Source: UMGS1279 sp045577695 (GTDB lineage: Bacteria > Bacillota > Clostridia > Oscillospirales > Acutalibacteraceae). From it: a DNA stretch of 28,050 nucleotides. The stretch lies in assembly GCA_045577695.1 (NCBI GenBank), contig JAZNIW010000018.1, positions 1 through 28,050 on the forward strand, read 5' to 3'. Below, piece by piece: positions 6,145 to 12,790 of the stretch (its first letter is position 1; each line of letters starts with the position of its first letter). The position numbers were made by a program, and so were the translations under genes. Under the pieces are notes generated by a model. It made no database searches. It was given only the letters and a program-made list of their open reading frames with translations, and was not told where the DNA came from.

Positions 6145-8018
6145 TTGCTCAACCTCCGATATTGTATGGCGAGATGGGAAAGGATAATCCTTCCTTTTCC
6201 CTCCAGTTTTAAGAAAAATCCTTCACAGCTTGCTTTGGGCAGCGAGATGATAAGGGTGTCTTCTCCTCGTACGGGATGGGAAAAGACCCGTTTCCATCGA
6301 CCGCCGCGCGCCCGATAGGATACCTGCAACAAAATGCTCTCTTCGGCTTTTAATTTTACGGTGCAAAAAGAGGGCGAAAGGGAACCCTCTTGCTGCGGTG
6401 GCAATTCTGCTGTCGTTAGGCTCCACGGCACCGGATAGTTGGCGCCGTCGGCGCGATAGAGGGCTTGGTCACTGACCAAATAGAGTGAACCAAAGGCAGA
6501 AAAAAGAAAACGAATTCCTTCGGCATCTTGACTCCACCAGCGCTCGGTTGCAGGGTGATATACCCACAGCCTTTCTCCTGCCAAGGCGTAATATTCGTTT
6601 TGATGGGCAGCTCCGCAGGAAACCTCTAATTCGGGGGGCAATGGGTTGGAAATACAGTGGTCGCTTCCACCGTTATACTGCATAATACCAAGGGAAGAGG
6701 CGTAAAACAAGCGGTCACCAATTTGTGCCGGTGTATCTTGACAGCGGCTGGGAATGCCGCAAATCGGCAATTTGGAAATGCCGTAATGCAATGCACCGCT
6801 GCCGAACAGACGGTAGCCGCCCTGCTCGGTAAACAGCAACACACTGTCTTTCCAAGGAGCAAGACCGGTTACGGTCGACTCCAATCGGCACTGCCAAGAA
6901 TCCTCAGCAACGGTTGGCATTTTGTGAAAAACAAAGGGTTCACCTTCGCGCGACACCCAAAAGGTTTTGTTTTGGTTGTCGGCGCCAATCAACCGGTCGT
7001 TGGTCCAAACGGCGTAATCCAAAGAGGGGATTACCGGTGTGAGGGTGATTTCGTGTTTTTCCGTTTCGGTGTAGGGAAATAAATCTTCGGTAAAACGAAT
7101 ATAATTGTCACCCAGTTCTCGTATCTGTAAGGTGCGATTGTTGGCAGCAGCCCCCGAATTGGAGATTACCACTTCTTGCCCGACGTGAAACAGATCGAGG
7201 AAAGCGTAGGAGTAAGAATAATCGATATCCTCGGGGAATAGTTCCAAGGTATCTAGATAATAGGAAATTTCCTCATGAGAACCAAGGGAAACCGAAGGCA
7301 AAAGAGGACGAATGGTGGGGGTGCAGTAAAACATTTTGGCATCGCTTGGTGGATTTGACCAGTTTGTTACTGCGCAGTCGAGAGTAATACGAAACCCCTC
7401 TAACACACGCGCACCGTTTTCTATTTCAGAGTAGGCACGGTCGGCGCCAATGATGGAGAATTCTTTTCCCTCTATCCAAGAAAACTTTACTTTCATCCCC
7501 ACACGAAGTAAATAAGACTCGTCACACGGAGTGCCACCGGAGGCTCCACTGACGTAAAATAAGGTGCGAGCTGAAATAAAGGGTAGCTTTGCCTTGATGG
7601 GATAAGAGGGGGCAAAGGCTTGCCACTGGTTTTCACCCTCGTGAATTTGCAAGTTATCCGGAAAGACACAAAGCCCATCCTTGGTCGGAATGAGTAAACG
7701 GTCCGGAGAAGGGGTGAGGGGGGTAAGGGAGATTGTATAACCGCTTTCGGACAATGCGCCGGTATCGTCAACCTGCATTTGCTTTAATTCGTTTTGATAA
7801 CGGAAAAACAATCCTTCCTCCAAAGGAATGATTTGGTCGGGTATCTCTTTCCACAACAGAGCGACGCCGCGAGCCTTGCGGGTTTGGCAACTGGGGTGGC
7901 CGGTGAGATTTACGGCGTCGTGGAGAAAGTTTCCATCTTTGGAAAATTGATCGATTCCCTCAAAATGAAAGGCCATCCGCTTTGTAGGGGGAGCGGCTTT
8001 GAACAAAGGCAATTTCAT
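6141..8018 (-). CDS. Phage tail-nozzle/stabilisation-like structural protein
   Basis: The 625-residue protein has no signal peptide or membrane segment and is rich in beta-type sequence. Its middle and C-terminal half (about residues 335-530) shows the pattern of nozzle proteins in Clostridia podovirus-type prophages: AVWTNDRLIGADNQN, then FWVSREGEPFVF, a repeated blade-like LLFTEQGGYRLFGSG, an RLFYASSLGIMQYNG segment and a final VYHPATERWW. This suggests a beta-propeller-like fold at the bottom of a short tail. The ATG at 8018 overlaps the preceding stop as ATGA and has GGGAGGG eight bases upstream. It lies between a connector-like gene and the 39-residue gene. Structural family is likely; exact position in a particle is inference. 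Confidence 0.7.
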   Translation of the reverse strand: MKLPLFKAAPPTKRMAFHFEGIDQFSKDGNFLHDAVNLTGHPSCQTRKARGVALLWKEIPDQIIPLEEGLFFRYQNELKQMQVDDTGALSESGYTISLTPLTPSPDRLLIPTKDGLCVFPDNLQIHEGENQWQAFAPSYPIKAKLPFISARTLFYVSGASGGTPCDESYLLRVGMKVKFSWIEGKEFSIIGADRAYSEIENGARVLEGFRITLDCAVTNWSNPPSDAKMFYCTPTIRPLLPSVSLGSHEEISYYLDTLELFPEDIDYSYSYAFLDLFHVGQEVVISNSGAAANNRTLQIRELGDNYIRFTEDLFPYTETEKHEITLTPVIPSLDYAVWTNDRLIGADNQNKTFWVSREGEPFVFHKMPTVAEDSWQCRLESTVTGLAPWKDSVLLFTEQGGYRLFGSGALHYGISKLPICGIPSRCQDTPAQIGDRLFYASSLGIMQYNGGSDHCISNPLPPELEVSCGAAHQNEYYALAGERLWVYHPATERWWSQDAEGIRFLFSAFGSLYLVSDQALYRADGANYPVPWSLTTAELPPQQEGSLSPSFCTVKLKAEESILLQVSYRARGGRWKRVFSHPVRGEDTLIISLPKASCEGFFLKLEGKGRIILSHLAIQYRRLSK

Positions 8019-8389
8019 TGAAAGAGCCCTCCCTTGATGGCGGTGTTTTGAATGGGGAGATGGGCTTTTCTGGTTTCGGCAGCCAGTTGCGCGTAGTCTT
8101 GATTAAAAAGGGTAGAAAAGGCGTTGGCACGCTCCCAGTCACAATCCTTCATTGCAAAATAAGCCGAAAGATAGCACAAATATAGATGGCGGTAGCGGTC
8201 CTCAAGTAGTAACGGACGGCATAGTTCGTTGTCCGTTTCCGAAAAAGGTGGGATGGAAGACAGTCCGGCCGGCTGAAAAATTTCCGCAGAGATTCGGCTT
8301 TCCAATTGTGTTATCATAGAACAAAGTTCGGATGCTTCGGCGTTGGGAAAATCGGTCTGTAGTTGCTCAATCAGTTGGAATACCGTCAT
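8015..8389 (-). CDS. Head-tail connector-like protein
   Basis: The 124-residue protein is mostly helical. It starts MTVFQLIEQLQTDFPNAEAS and has a conserved-looking core DRYRHLYLCYLSAYFAMKDC followed by FSTLFNQDYAQLAAET. Small helical proteins of this type lie between capsid and tail genes in many Clostridia prophages and join the portal to the tail. The start is fixed by an ATGA overlap with the upstream fibre gene and by GAGGAAGG. Its place immediately before the nozzle gene fits a neck role. A portal protein, its usual partner, is not encoded in the cassette. Family call is from pattern and position only. Confidence 0.6.
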   Translation of the reverse strand: MTVFQLIEQLQTDFPNAEASELCSMITQLESRISAEIFQPAGLSSIPPFSETDNELCRPLLLEDRYRHLYLCYLSAYFAMKDCDWERANAFSTLFNQDYAQLAAETRKAHLPIQNTAIKGGLFQ

Positions 8390-9483
8390 TCGCCTTCCTC
8401 CTCTGTTACAAAGTAGATGCAGTCGTCTTGTAGGTTTCCGGTAGCATAAGCAGCATCGTAATCGGCACGGCTAATTTGCATCATCGTTACATTTCCTATC
8501 CGTGCATCGATTTGATGTTTGGTGTAATAATCGATCAAATCGGGTCGCTCGGCCCCCAACGGTTGGGCGGTTGTACCGTCCCACCAATAGTCGGGTACAT
8601 CAAGTGCCAGAATATATAGATTATCGCCTACCTTCAGGTCGGCGACGGTACGCCCATCGGGGCGAATGTAGTTGCCGGCTATCCATTGTTGCAATTCTTC
8701 TTCGGTGGCGAAACACAGCGAGCTGCTTTTCCCGAGGGCAATGTTTTTGGCTTCGGTTGCAAGCGCCAGAAGGTGGGGGTGTGCCGAGAGGTTGTTGTTT
8801 TGATTGTGCAGCGAGATGCTGTTGGTAACCGCCGTTGTTACTTCGCTTCGGGCATTTGCCACAGCTTCGGCGTCGGTTTCCACCTCGGTTGCTTTTTCCA
8901 AAATTGTTTCCTTGGCCTCAGTTACTTCCGAAAGGGCAAGAGAAACCGATTCAGACGCCTGCTCGGTCATAGTAGCTTGTTGTTGCACCTGTTGTGCTAT
9001 GTTCTCTACTTCGGCTTTGGCAGAAAATACGGCTTCTTTGTCTCGAGAAGATCTATTGGCCGCCTGTTCGCTTCGGTCGGCGTTTCCTTCGGCTTGAATT
9101 TTATAAACCTCCACTTGTTGTAAGAAATAGTGATAGGGATCGGGAGTAGGAGCGCTGGGTTGACAAATGGTGTAGCCGCTTTTTTCAACCAGAATCGGCC
9201 ATTCGGTGGTCGTTGCTCGAAGCGATTGTGCGAGGCCAAAGACCGAGAGGTAAAAGGTTCCGTCTTGCAGCACCTCAAAAGGAACGGTGCAACGGTCCTC
9301 CTCCAGTGGTACGTGATAAACGCGTTCGTCCACCCGAAACATAGCCGTTTTGGTAAGGTCATTCCAGCTTTCATCAAAGGTGAACGCGGCGACCACATAT
9401 TCCACCGAATCTGCGGTTAGGCGTGTTTGTCCGGAGGAAATCCTACCGTCTTGCACTAATAAATCTAAGATGTAATTTGACAT
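8386..9483 (-). CDS. Phage fibre-like protein with long coiled coil
   Basis: The 365-residue protein has three parts. Residues 1-105 form a beta-rich domain with FTFDESWNDLTKTAMFR and GTFYLSVFG, resembling N-terminal domains of Firmicutes phage baseplate and fibre proteins. Residues about 120-225 are an alanine/glutamate-rich coiled coil, expected to trimerise. Residues 226-365 contain LHNQNNNLSAHPHL, a carbohydrate-module-like segment ending VPDYWWDG, and a final ISRADYDAAYATG...CIYFVTEE block typical of fibre tails. The ATG at 9483 is preferred over a GTG at 9492, because AGGCGGT is eight bases before the ATG. It may bind a surface ligand; the ligand is unknown. Confidence 0.65.
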   Translation of the reverse strand: MSNYILDLLVQDGRISSGQTRLTADSVEYVVAAFTFDESWNDLTKTAMFRVDERVYHVPLEEDRCTVPFEVLQDGTFYLSVFGLAQSLRATTTEWPILVEKSGYTICQPSAPTPDPYHYFLQQVEVYKIQAEGNADRSEQAANRSSRDKEAVFSAKAEVENIAQQVQQQATMTEQASESVSLALSEVTEAKETILEKATEVETDAEAVANARSEVTTAVTNSISLHNQNNNLSAHPHLLALATEAKNIALGKSSSLCFATEEELQQWIAGNYIRPDGRTVADLKVGDNLYILALDVPDYWWDGTTAQPLGAERPDLIDYYTKHQIDARIGNVTMMQISRADYDAAYATGNLQDDCIYFVTEEEGE

Positions 9484-9495
9484 AAGGTACACCGC

Positions 9496-9849
9496 CTATC
9501 TTGCGGTGAGACTTTTTTCATAGTCGCCGGAAAGTTGTTCTACCAAAGAAGCAACATACTCATCCTGCGCCAAAGAGTTTTTCAAAGCCTGCTCAATAAA
9601 ACGGGGAACCGTGACTTCTACTCCGCGTTTTATGAGGTAACTGCGTTCGTTTACGGCTACATAAACGTCGTCCTTGTATCGCTCGTTATCTTTGAATAAC
9701 TTAATGGTTACCGGTTGATTCATATAGGTTTCATTGGCGGCAATGTCTTGGTTGGCCGGTGCCGACTTAGCGGCTTCTTGTTTGGCCAAAAGAGATTTTA
9801 ATTCTTCCAGTTCTTTTTTGAGCTGGGCATTTGTTTTGGCTTCTGCCAT
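9496..9849 (-). CDS. Small capsid-associated protein of unknown role
   Basis: The 117-residue product has a charged, probably coiled-coil N-terminus (KKELEELKSLLAKQE) with an alanine-rich linker, then a compact domain with VTIKLFKDNERYKDDVYVAV and IKRGVEVTVPRFIEQAL. Similar short proteins follow the capsid gene in Clostridia prophages of this type (from memory of the family), which suggests a decoration or head-completion role. The ATG at 9849 is chosen because GGAGGA lies seven bases upstream; an in-frame TTG at 9852 is too close. It follows the major capsid gene after a hairpin and precedes the fibre gene by 12 bases. Confidence 0.6.
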   Translation of the reverse strand: MAEAKTNAQLKKELEELKSLLAKQEAAKSAPANQDIAANETYMNQPVTIKLFKDNERYKDDVYVAVNERSYLIKRGVEVTVPRFIEQALKNSLAQDEYVASLVEQLSGDYEKSLTAR

Positions 9850-9873
9850 CAAAAATTCCTCCGTTTCACTTGG

Positions 9874-9916
9874 AAGGGTGCCAAACGATCTCTTCCACGC
9901 AAGGCACCCTTTTTAT
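9874..9916. other. Stem-loop between the capsid gene and the 117-residue gene
   Basis: AAGGGTGCC (9874-9882) pairs with GGCACCCTT (9903-9911) around a 20-base loop. On the plus strand it is followed by TTTTATTT and looks like an intrinsic terminator. In the direction of the cassette it has no T tract, so it may act as a 3'-end stabiliser or processing site of capsid mRNA. A second pairing, TGGAAG (9871-9876) with CTTCCA (9892-9897), would compete with it. Confidence 0.55.
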
Positions 9917-9920
9917 TTGG

Positions 9921-11126
9921 TTAGTTGGCGTATTCGTCCGCAAAGGTAGAGCAGGATTCAATACGAACCATATAATTCTCTACCAAGCGTTCGGCAGTTT
10001 TGGTGGCTTTCCAACCGGCGGATGCACGTTGATTCAAGGGGTCAGCCGTACCGGCAGAACCCAGTTGTTTCACGATGTGCTCCAAACCGCCGTTCTCGAT
10101 TTCGGTAACACCATAGGCATTGGCGCCGAGAATTAGGGTCGAGTAAACCGAAATTCCGTTTTGGCCGCCCTCACCGGGATAGATGATTGTTTCGGCGTTG
10201 CAGCTGATGCTTTCATCCACTACCAGAGCACCGGCACCGTCGGAACCGGCCAAAGCACGTACCACTTCGCGCATTTGCCCGCCGACTAAAATCTTACGAC
10301 CTACCAATGCAGTAACATCTTCGTTCGTAATGGTCTCGCGAATTTCCAAAGCGGTGGTGTTGCTTGCGTCAACGCAAAGTGTTAGATTGCGTGCGCCTTT
10401 GGTTAGGTCGTCTCCGCGAAAAATTTTCGCCTCGCTGGATTCGACAAAACGTACGTTGCCAATTTTTCCGATTTCCCCGTTGAAGAGGTTTTCGGGGGCG
10501 CCGTATTTGTGGGCATCCATCCATTCGTTACTGCGCATTAAATCGTAGGCCACAAAGGGATGAATGATGCCGACATAGCTGCCGTTGATGGGTTTCGCTA
10601 AGTTGTTTTTTAACTTAGCGGCGGCACGCAAAATTAAATCAACACTAAGTTTGGCATCGGTGTTCAACGAAGAACGGGCGGTCACTGCGGTGGCGACACC
10701 ATCGGTTACCACGGGGGCATACATTACATTGGTGCCGCCGTTGAGTACTTCACGGGTTACGGTATCTAAGGTGCGTCCGGCTTGGTCGCCAAGGATTTCC
10801 GTGGCTTGAATCATATTATTGTCGAGGGTGGTAAGTTCCAACATATCGGGGATGCCAACCCAACCGCCGTACTGGGCAACACTGGAAGTTACGGTGGTTA
10901 CCTTCAATTCCTGTCCGTCGGGTGTGATGCCTTCCGAAAGCGGTTTGGTTGCTTTGGGAAGCGGGGAGTATTTGCGGAATTCAATGGTTTTTCCGTTGCC
11001 CTTGGGAATGGGGTGTTTTTGACCGAACTGGTCATGCACCAGATTTTCGTTTGCATTGTCACAAAGATAATCTTTATAATAGGTGCGCATATCGTTGGAA
11101 AGGGTTGCTTGATTGTTTTCGCTCAT
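9921..11126 (-). CDS. N4-gp56-type major capsid protein
   Basis: The 401-residue protein shows the blocks of the N4-gp56 family of major capsid proteins (HK97-like fold). These are PKGNGKTIEFRKYSPLP (41-57) with LSEGITPDG after it, AQYGGWVGIPD (84-94), DQAGRTLDTVTREVLNGG (114-131), a central IHPFVAYDLM followed by WMDAHKYGAPENLF, and the C-terminal GSAGTADPLNQR and GWKATKTAERL. The length is full and no block is missing, so it should be able to fold and assemble shells. GGAGA seven bases before the ATG gives the start. It lies 31 bases after the scaffold-like gene, as in phage genomes. Family call is firm by motif; whether particles form is unknown. Confidence 0.9.
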   Translation of the reverse strand: MSENNQATLSNDMRTYYKDYLCDNANENLVHDQFGQKHPIPKGNGKTIEFRKYSPLPKATKPLSEGITPDGQELKVTTVTSSVAQYGGWVGIPDMLELTTLDNNMIQATEILGDQAGRTLDTVTREVLNGGTNVMYAPVVTDGVATAVTARSSLNTDAKLSVDLILRAAAKLKNNLAKPINGSYVGIIHPFVAYDLMRSNEWMDAHKYGAPENLFNGEIGKIGNVRFVESSEAKIFRGDDLTKGARNLTLCVDASNTTALEIRETITNEDVTALVGRKILVGGQMREVVRALAGSDGAGALVVDESISCNAETIIYPGEGGQNGISVYSTLILGANAYGVTEIENGGLEHIVKQLGSAGTADPLNQRASAGWKATKTAERLVENYMVRIESCSTFADEYAN

Positions 11127-11157
11127 GACGATTTCTCCTTATCTTGGATGATGTGGA

Positions 11158-11814
11158 TTAAAATCCGATTGGTTTTCCCATCAGAGCTTTTTGGGCTAAT
11201 TCCCGTCGCTTTTGCGGGGTCAGTCCGGCGGCGCCCCGATGGGGGGTTAGGCCGCCGCTTGTCTGAGTGCCGTTTTCCGTCGGACGCTTTCCTTTGCGGC
11301 GGATGCTGTCAGCCAGTTGCTTTGCCGCTGTTTGGGCGCCGTATCGCATCGAGGCATTCATCATTTCATCAAAATGAAGAACTCGATAGGCAATCTCGGC
11401 GTCGATGCCGGCCTCTAAAAGAGCCGCAAAGGTAGCGTTTTCCTCCTCGGGAATGGGTTCGGTTGTTCCTGAGGGGATGGAGTTTGGAGCCTCCACACGG
11501 ATTTCACTTTCGGAGGGGGCGGCACTCCGTTTAGCTTCTTTGGATTTTTCTTCCTTGAAGCGTTTGTTAATTATGCCCTGCACTTTGGCCGTAAAGGCCT
11601 CCTTGTAGGGCCCTTTAATCAGTTCCTCGAATCGTGCTTGCGATTCTTCGGGGCAGAGATTCTCTGCGGGGGATGGTGATTCGCCCGATTCTTCGTACTT
11701 TGGCTGAGGATTCACGGAACCGCCGCTAATATTCTCAAGGATTTCCGGCGTTGCCCGGGAAGTTTTTTTTTCCTCTTGCGTTTCGGTTGAAGGGGCAAGT
11801 TTTTCTTTTTGCAC
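11158..11814 (-). CDS. Phage scaffold-like protein, shortened
   Basis: The 218-residue product is hydrophilic and low-complexity in its first 60 residues. It then has FEELIKGPYKEAFTAKVQGI, a block of scaffold proteins paired with N4-gp56 capsids in Clostridia prophages, followed by a Ser/Pro/Glu-rich stretch. The C-terminal end is helical with RPTENGT and the terminal LTPQKRRELAQKAL region, also typical (from memory of the family). The central helices usual between the first block and the C-terminal part appear to be reduced. GTG at 11814 is chosen as start because AAAGGAGA lies six to seven bases upstream; the longer ATG frame from 11850 has no such site. It is the first gene of the cassette. 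Confidence 0.7.
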   Translation of the reverse strand: MQKEKLAPSTETQEEKKTSRATPEILENISGGSVNPQPKYEESGESPSPAENLCPEESQARFEELIKGPYKEAFTAKVQGIINKRFKEEKSKEAKRSAAPSESEIRVEAPNSIPSGTTEPIPEEENATFAALLEAGIDAEIAYRVLHFDEMMNASMRYGAQTAAKQLADSIRRKGKRPTENGTQTSGGLTPHRGAAGLTPQKRRELAQKALMGKPIGF

Positions 11815-11889
11815 AAAAATTCTCCTTTCATCGTCTTTCCGAAGTGTCATACCGCAGTTTTTGGCGCCTTCTTACAACTGCGTGATTCT

Positions 11890-11906
11890 ATTATAGAGAA
11901 TTCTCT
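11890..11906 (-). promoter_or_regulatory. Possible cassette promoter -10 with overlapping palindrome
   Basis: On the minus strand a perfect TATAAT (11895-11890) lies 76 bases before the scaffold GTG, but 17 bases further up the sequence is GGGCGA, not a sigma-A -35 box. The perfect 12-bp palindrome AGAGAATTCTCT (11895-11906) touches the upstream edge of the -10 box and could bind a repressor or activator. A regulated promoter is plausible but unproven. Confidence 0.4.
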
Positions 11907-11945
11907 TTTTCTTCGCCCCCCAGTGTTGTAACCGCGGATTTTTAA

Positions 11946-11961
11946 CCTTATATATATAAGG
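11946..11961. repeat. Perfect 16-bp AT-rich palindrome
   Basis: CCTTATATATATAAGG is its own reverse complement. It lies between the cassette's possible promoter and the ribosomal promoter, about 50 bases upstream of the former. A dimeric regulator could bind it; a chance AT-repeat is the alternative. Confidence 0.5.
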
Positions 11962-12107
11962 AATAGGGAAGGGCGAATTTAAAGGAAGGAAAAGAAAAAA
12001 TTCTTGTACATTTTGCGCAAAAGAAAAGGTGAATATGAAGGGAGATGCTCGAAATATACAAATTTTTTTCGCGAATATAATTTTTTTAAAAAAATTGAAA
12101 AAAACCC

Positions 12108-12136
12108 TTGCAATCAGGCGAGAATTATGTTAAGAT
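12108..12136 (+). promoter_or_regulatory. Promoter of the S10-spc-alpha ribosomal cluster
   Basis: TTGCAA (12108-12113), 17 bases, TAAGAT (12131-12136). Immediately upstream (about 12061-12105) lie phased T and A tracts that look like an UP element, as expected for a strongly expressed ribosomal operon. A TACGTTA direct repeat (12136-12142, 12144-12150) covers the likely start site. The next ribosomal-strength promoter to the right is not apparent. Confidence 0.8.
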
Positions 12137-12142
12137 ACGTTA

Positions 12143-12410
12143 GTACGTTATGCGTATAGATATGCGTTGATGCGGGAGGTGGCCGACCTTGCGTCGGGAA
12201 ATTTCCGCGGAGTATGTCCGATTTTCAAACCGGGCGATGAAACTTAAAACAGTGTTAGAAGGATTCTTGCGACCTTTTAACCGACAGCTGAAATTGCTGT
12301 CCCCCGGAATAGACTGTGACCCCAGCCTATCCGGTTTTAAAATGCGCAGGGTTGAAACACCCGGCGCCGTGTAAGTTTTGCCCGCCAACATTTTAAGGAG
12401 GCGACACAAA
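12143..12410 (+). promoter_or_regulatory. Structured leader RNA of the ribosomal cluster
   Basis: Between promoter and rpsJ lie about 268 transcribed bases with several clean stems: CCGAC/GTCGG (12183-12197), GTTAGAAGG/CCTTTTAAC (12254-12281), GACAGC/GCTGTC (12283-12301) and CCGGAATAG/CTATCCGG (12304-12334, one bulged A). Three ATGCG repeats lie at its start (12150, 12162, 12170). Known S10-operon leaders in gamma-proteobacteria bind L4 for feedback control. A similar job here is inference, as the sequence is not recognisably that leader. A strong GGAGGT (12175-12180) stands before a TTG that opens a 61-codon frame. Confidence 0.55.
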
Positions 12411-12719
12411 ATGGCCAAAGAAAAAATCAGAATCCGTATCAAGGGATACGACCACGCTTTGGTAGACCAAGCAGCAGAGAAGATCGTCGAAACCGCGAAG
12501 CGCACCGGCGCTCGTGTATCGGGTCCCGTACCGCTGCCTACCGAGAAGGAAATCGTTACGATTCTCCGCGCTGTTCATAAATATAAAGACAGCCGTGAGC
12601 AATTCGAGATGAGAACCCACAAACGGCTTATTGACATTCTCAGACCTTCCAACAAAACGGTGGAAGCGCTGACCGGTCTTGAGCTTCCCGCCGGCGTAGA
12701 ATTCGAAATCAAGCTTTAA
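12411..12719 (+). CDS. rpsJ: 30S ribosomal protein S10 (NusE)
   Basis: The 102-residue protein has the S10 length and the signature HKYKDSREQFEMRTHKRL near residues 57-74, with the extended loop SGPVPLPTEKE before it that reaches into the 30S head. Besides its ribosomal role, S10 is NusE, which with NusB binds boxA RNA in antitermination and links ribosome and RNA polymerase through NusG. The ATG at 12411 follows AAGGAGG (12395-12401) by nine bases; a longer frame from 12378 has no such site. It is the first gene of the ribosomal run, after the structured leader. Confidence 0.98.
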   Translation: MAKEKIRIRIKGYDHALVDQAAEKIVETAKRTGARVSGPVPLPTEKEIVTILRAVHKYKDSREQFEMRTHKRLIDILRPSNKTVEALTGLELPAGVEFEIKL

Positions 12720-12790
12720 ACGATTCGATTCGGCCGACTGGTCAAGTTGGCAGTAATGTCAACCAATAACCATTAAGGAGGAAAATTAAA

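Larger units (their letters stand above)
6025..11814 (-). mobile_element. Phage-derived morphogenesis cassette (partial prophage or domesticated capsid module)
   Basis: Seven consecutive minus-strand genes encode scaffold, major capsid, accessory, fibre, connector, nozzle and small proteins, in an order typical of the head-neck part of short-tailed phage genomes. All reading frames are intact, spacing is tight and ribosome binding sites are strong. No terminase, portal, integrase, repressor, replication or lysis gene is present, and mntP and rpsJ flank it directly. I see no target-site duplication at the borders. It could be a decayed prophage, a satellite using a helper's packaging machinery, or a host-adopted capsid operon. 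Confidence 0.7.

Noticed and set aside
9921..11126. Encapsulin as an alternative for the capsid protein
   Set aside because: The protein has N4-gp56 family blocks and is followed by connector-, nozzle- and fibre-like genes and preceded by a scaffold gene, which encapsulin loci lack.
6000..12000. Attachment-site repeats flanking the capsid cassette
   Set aside because: I compared the two border regions by eye and saw no shared direct repeat longer than a few bases. A computed search of both flanks would be needed to exclude one.
12189..12374. 61-codon frame opening with TTG behind a strong GGAGGT in the rpsJ leader
   Set aside because: The frame lies across several stable stems, its product has no recognisable pattern, and a structured leader explains the segment better. 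A leader peptide cannot be excluded; ribosome profiling would decide.
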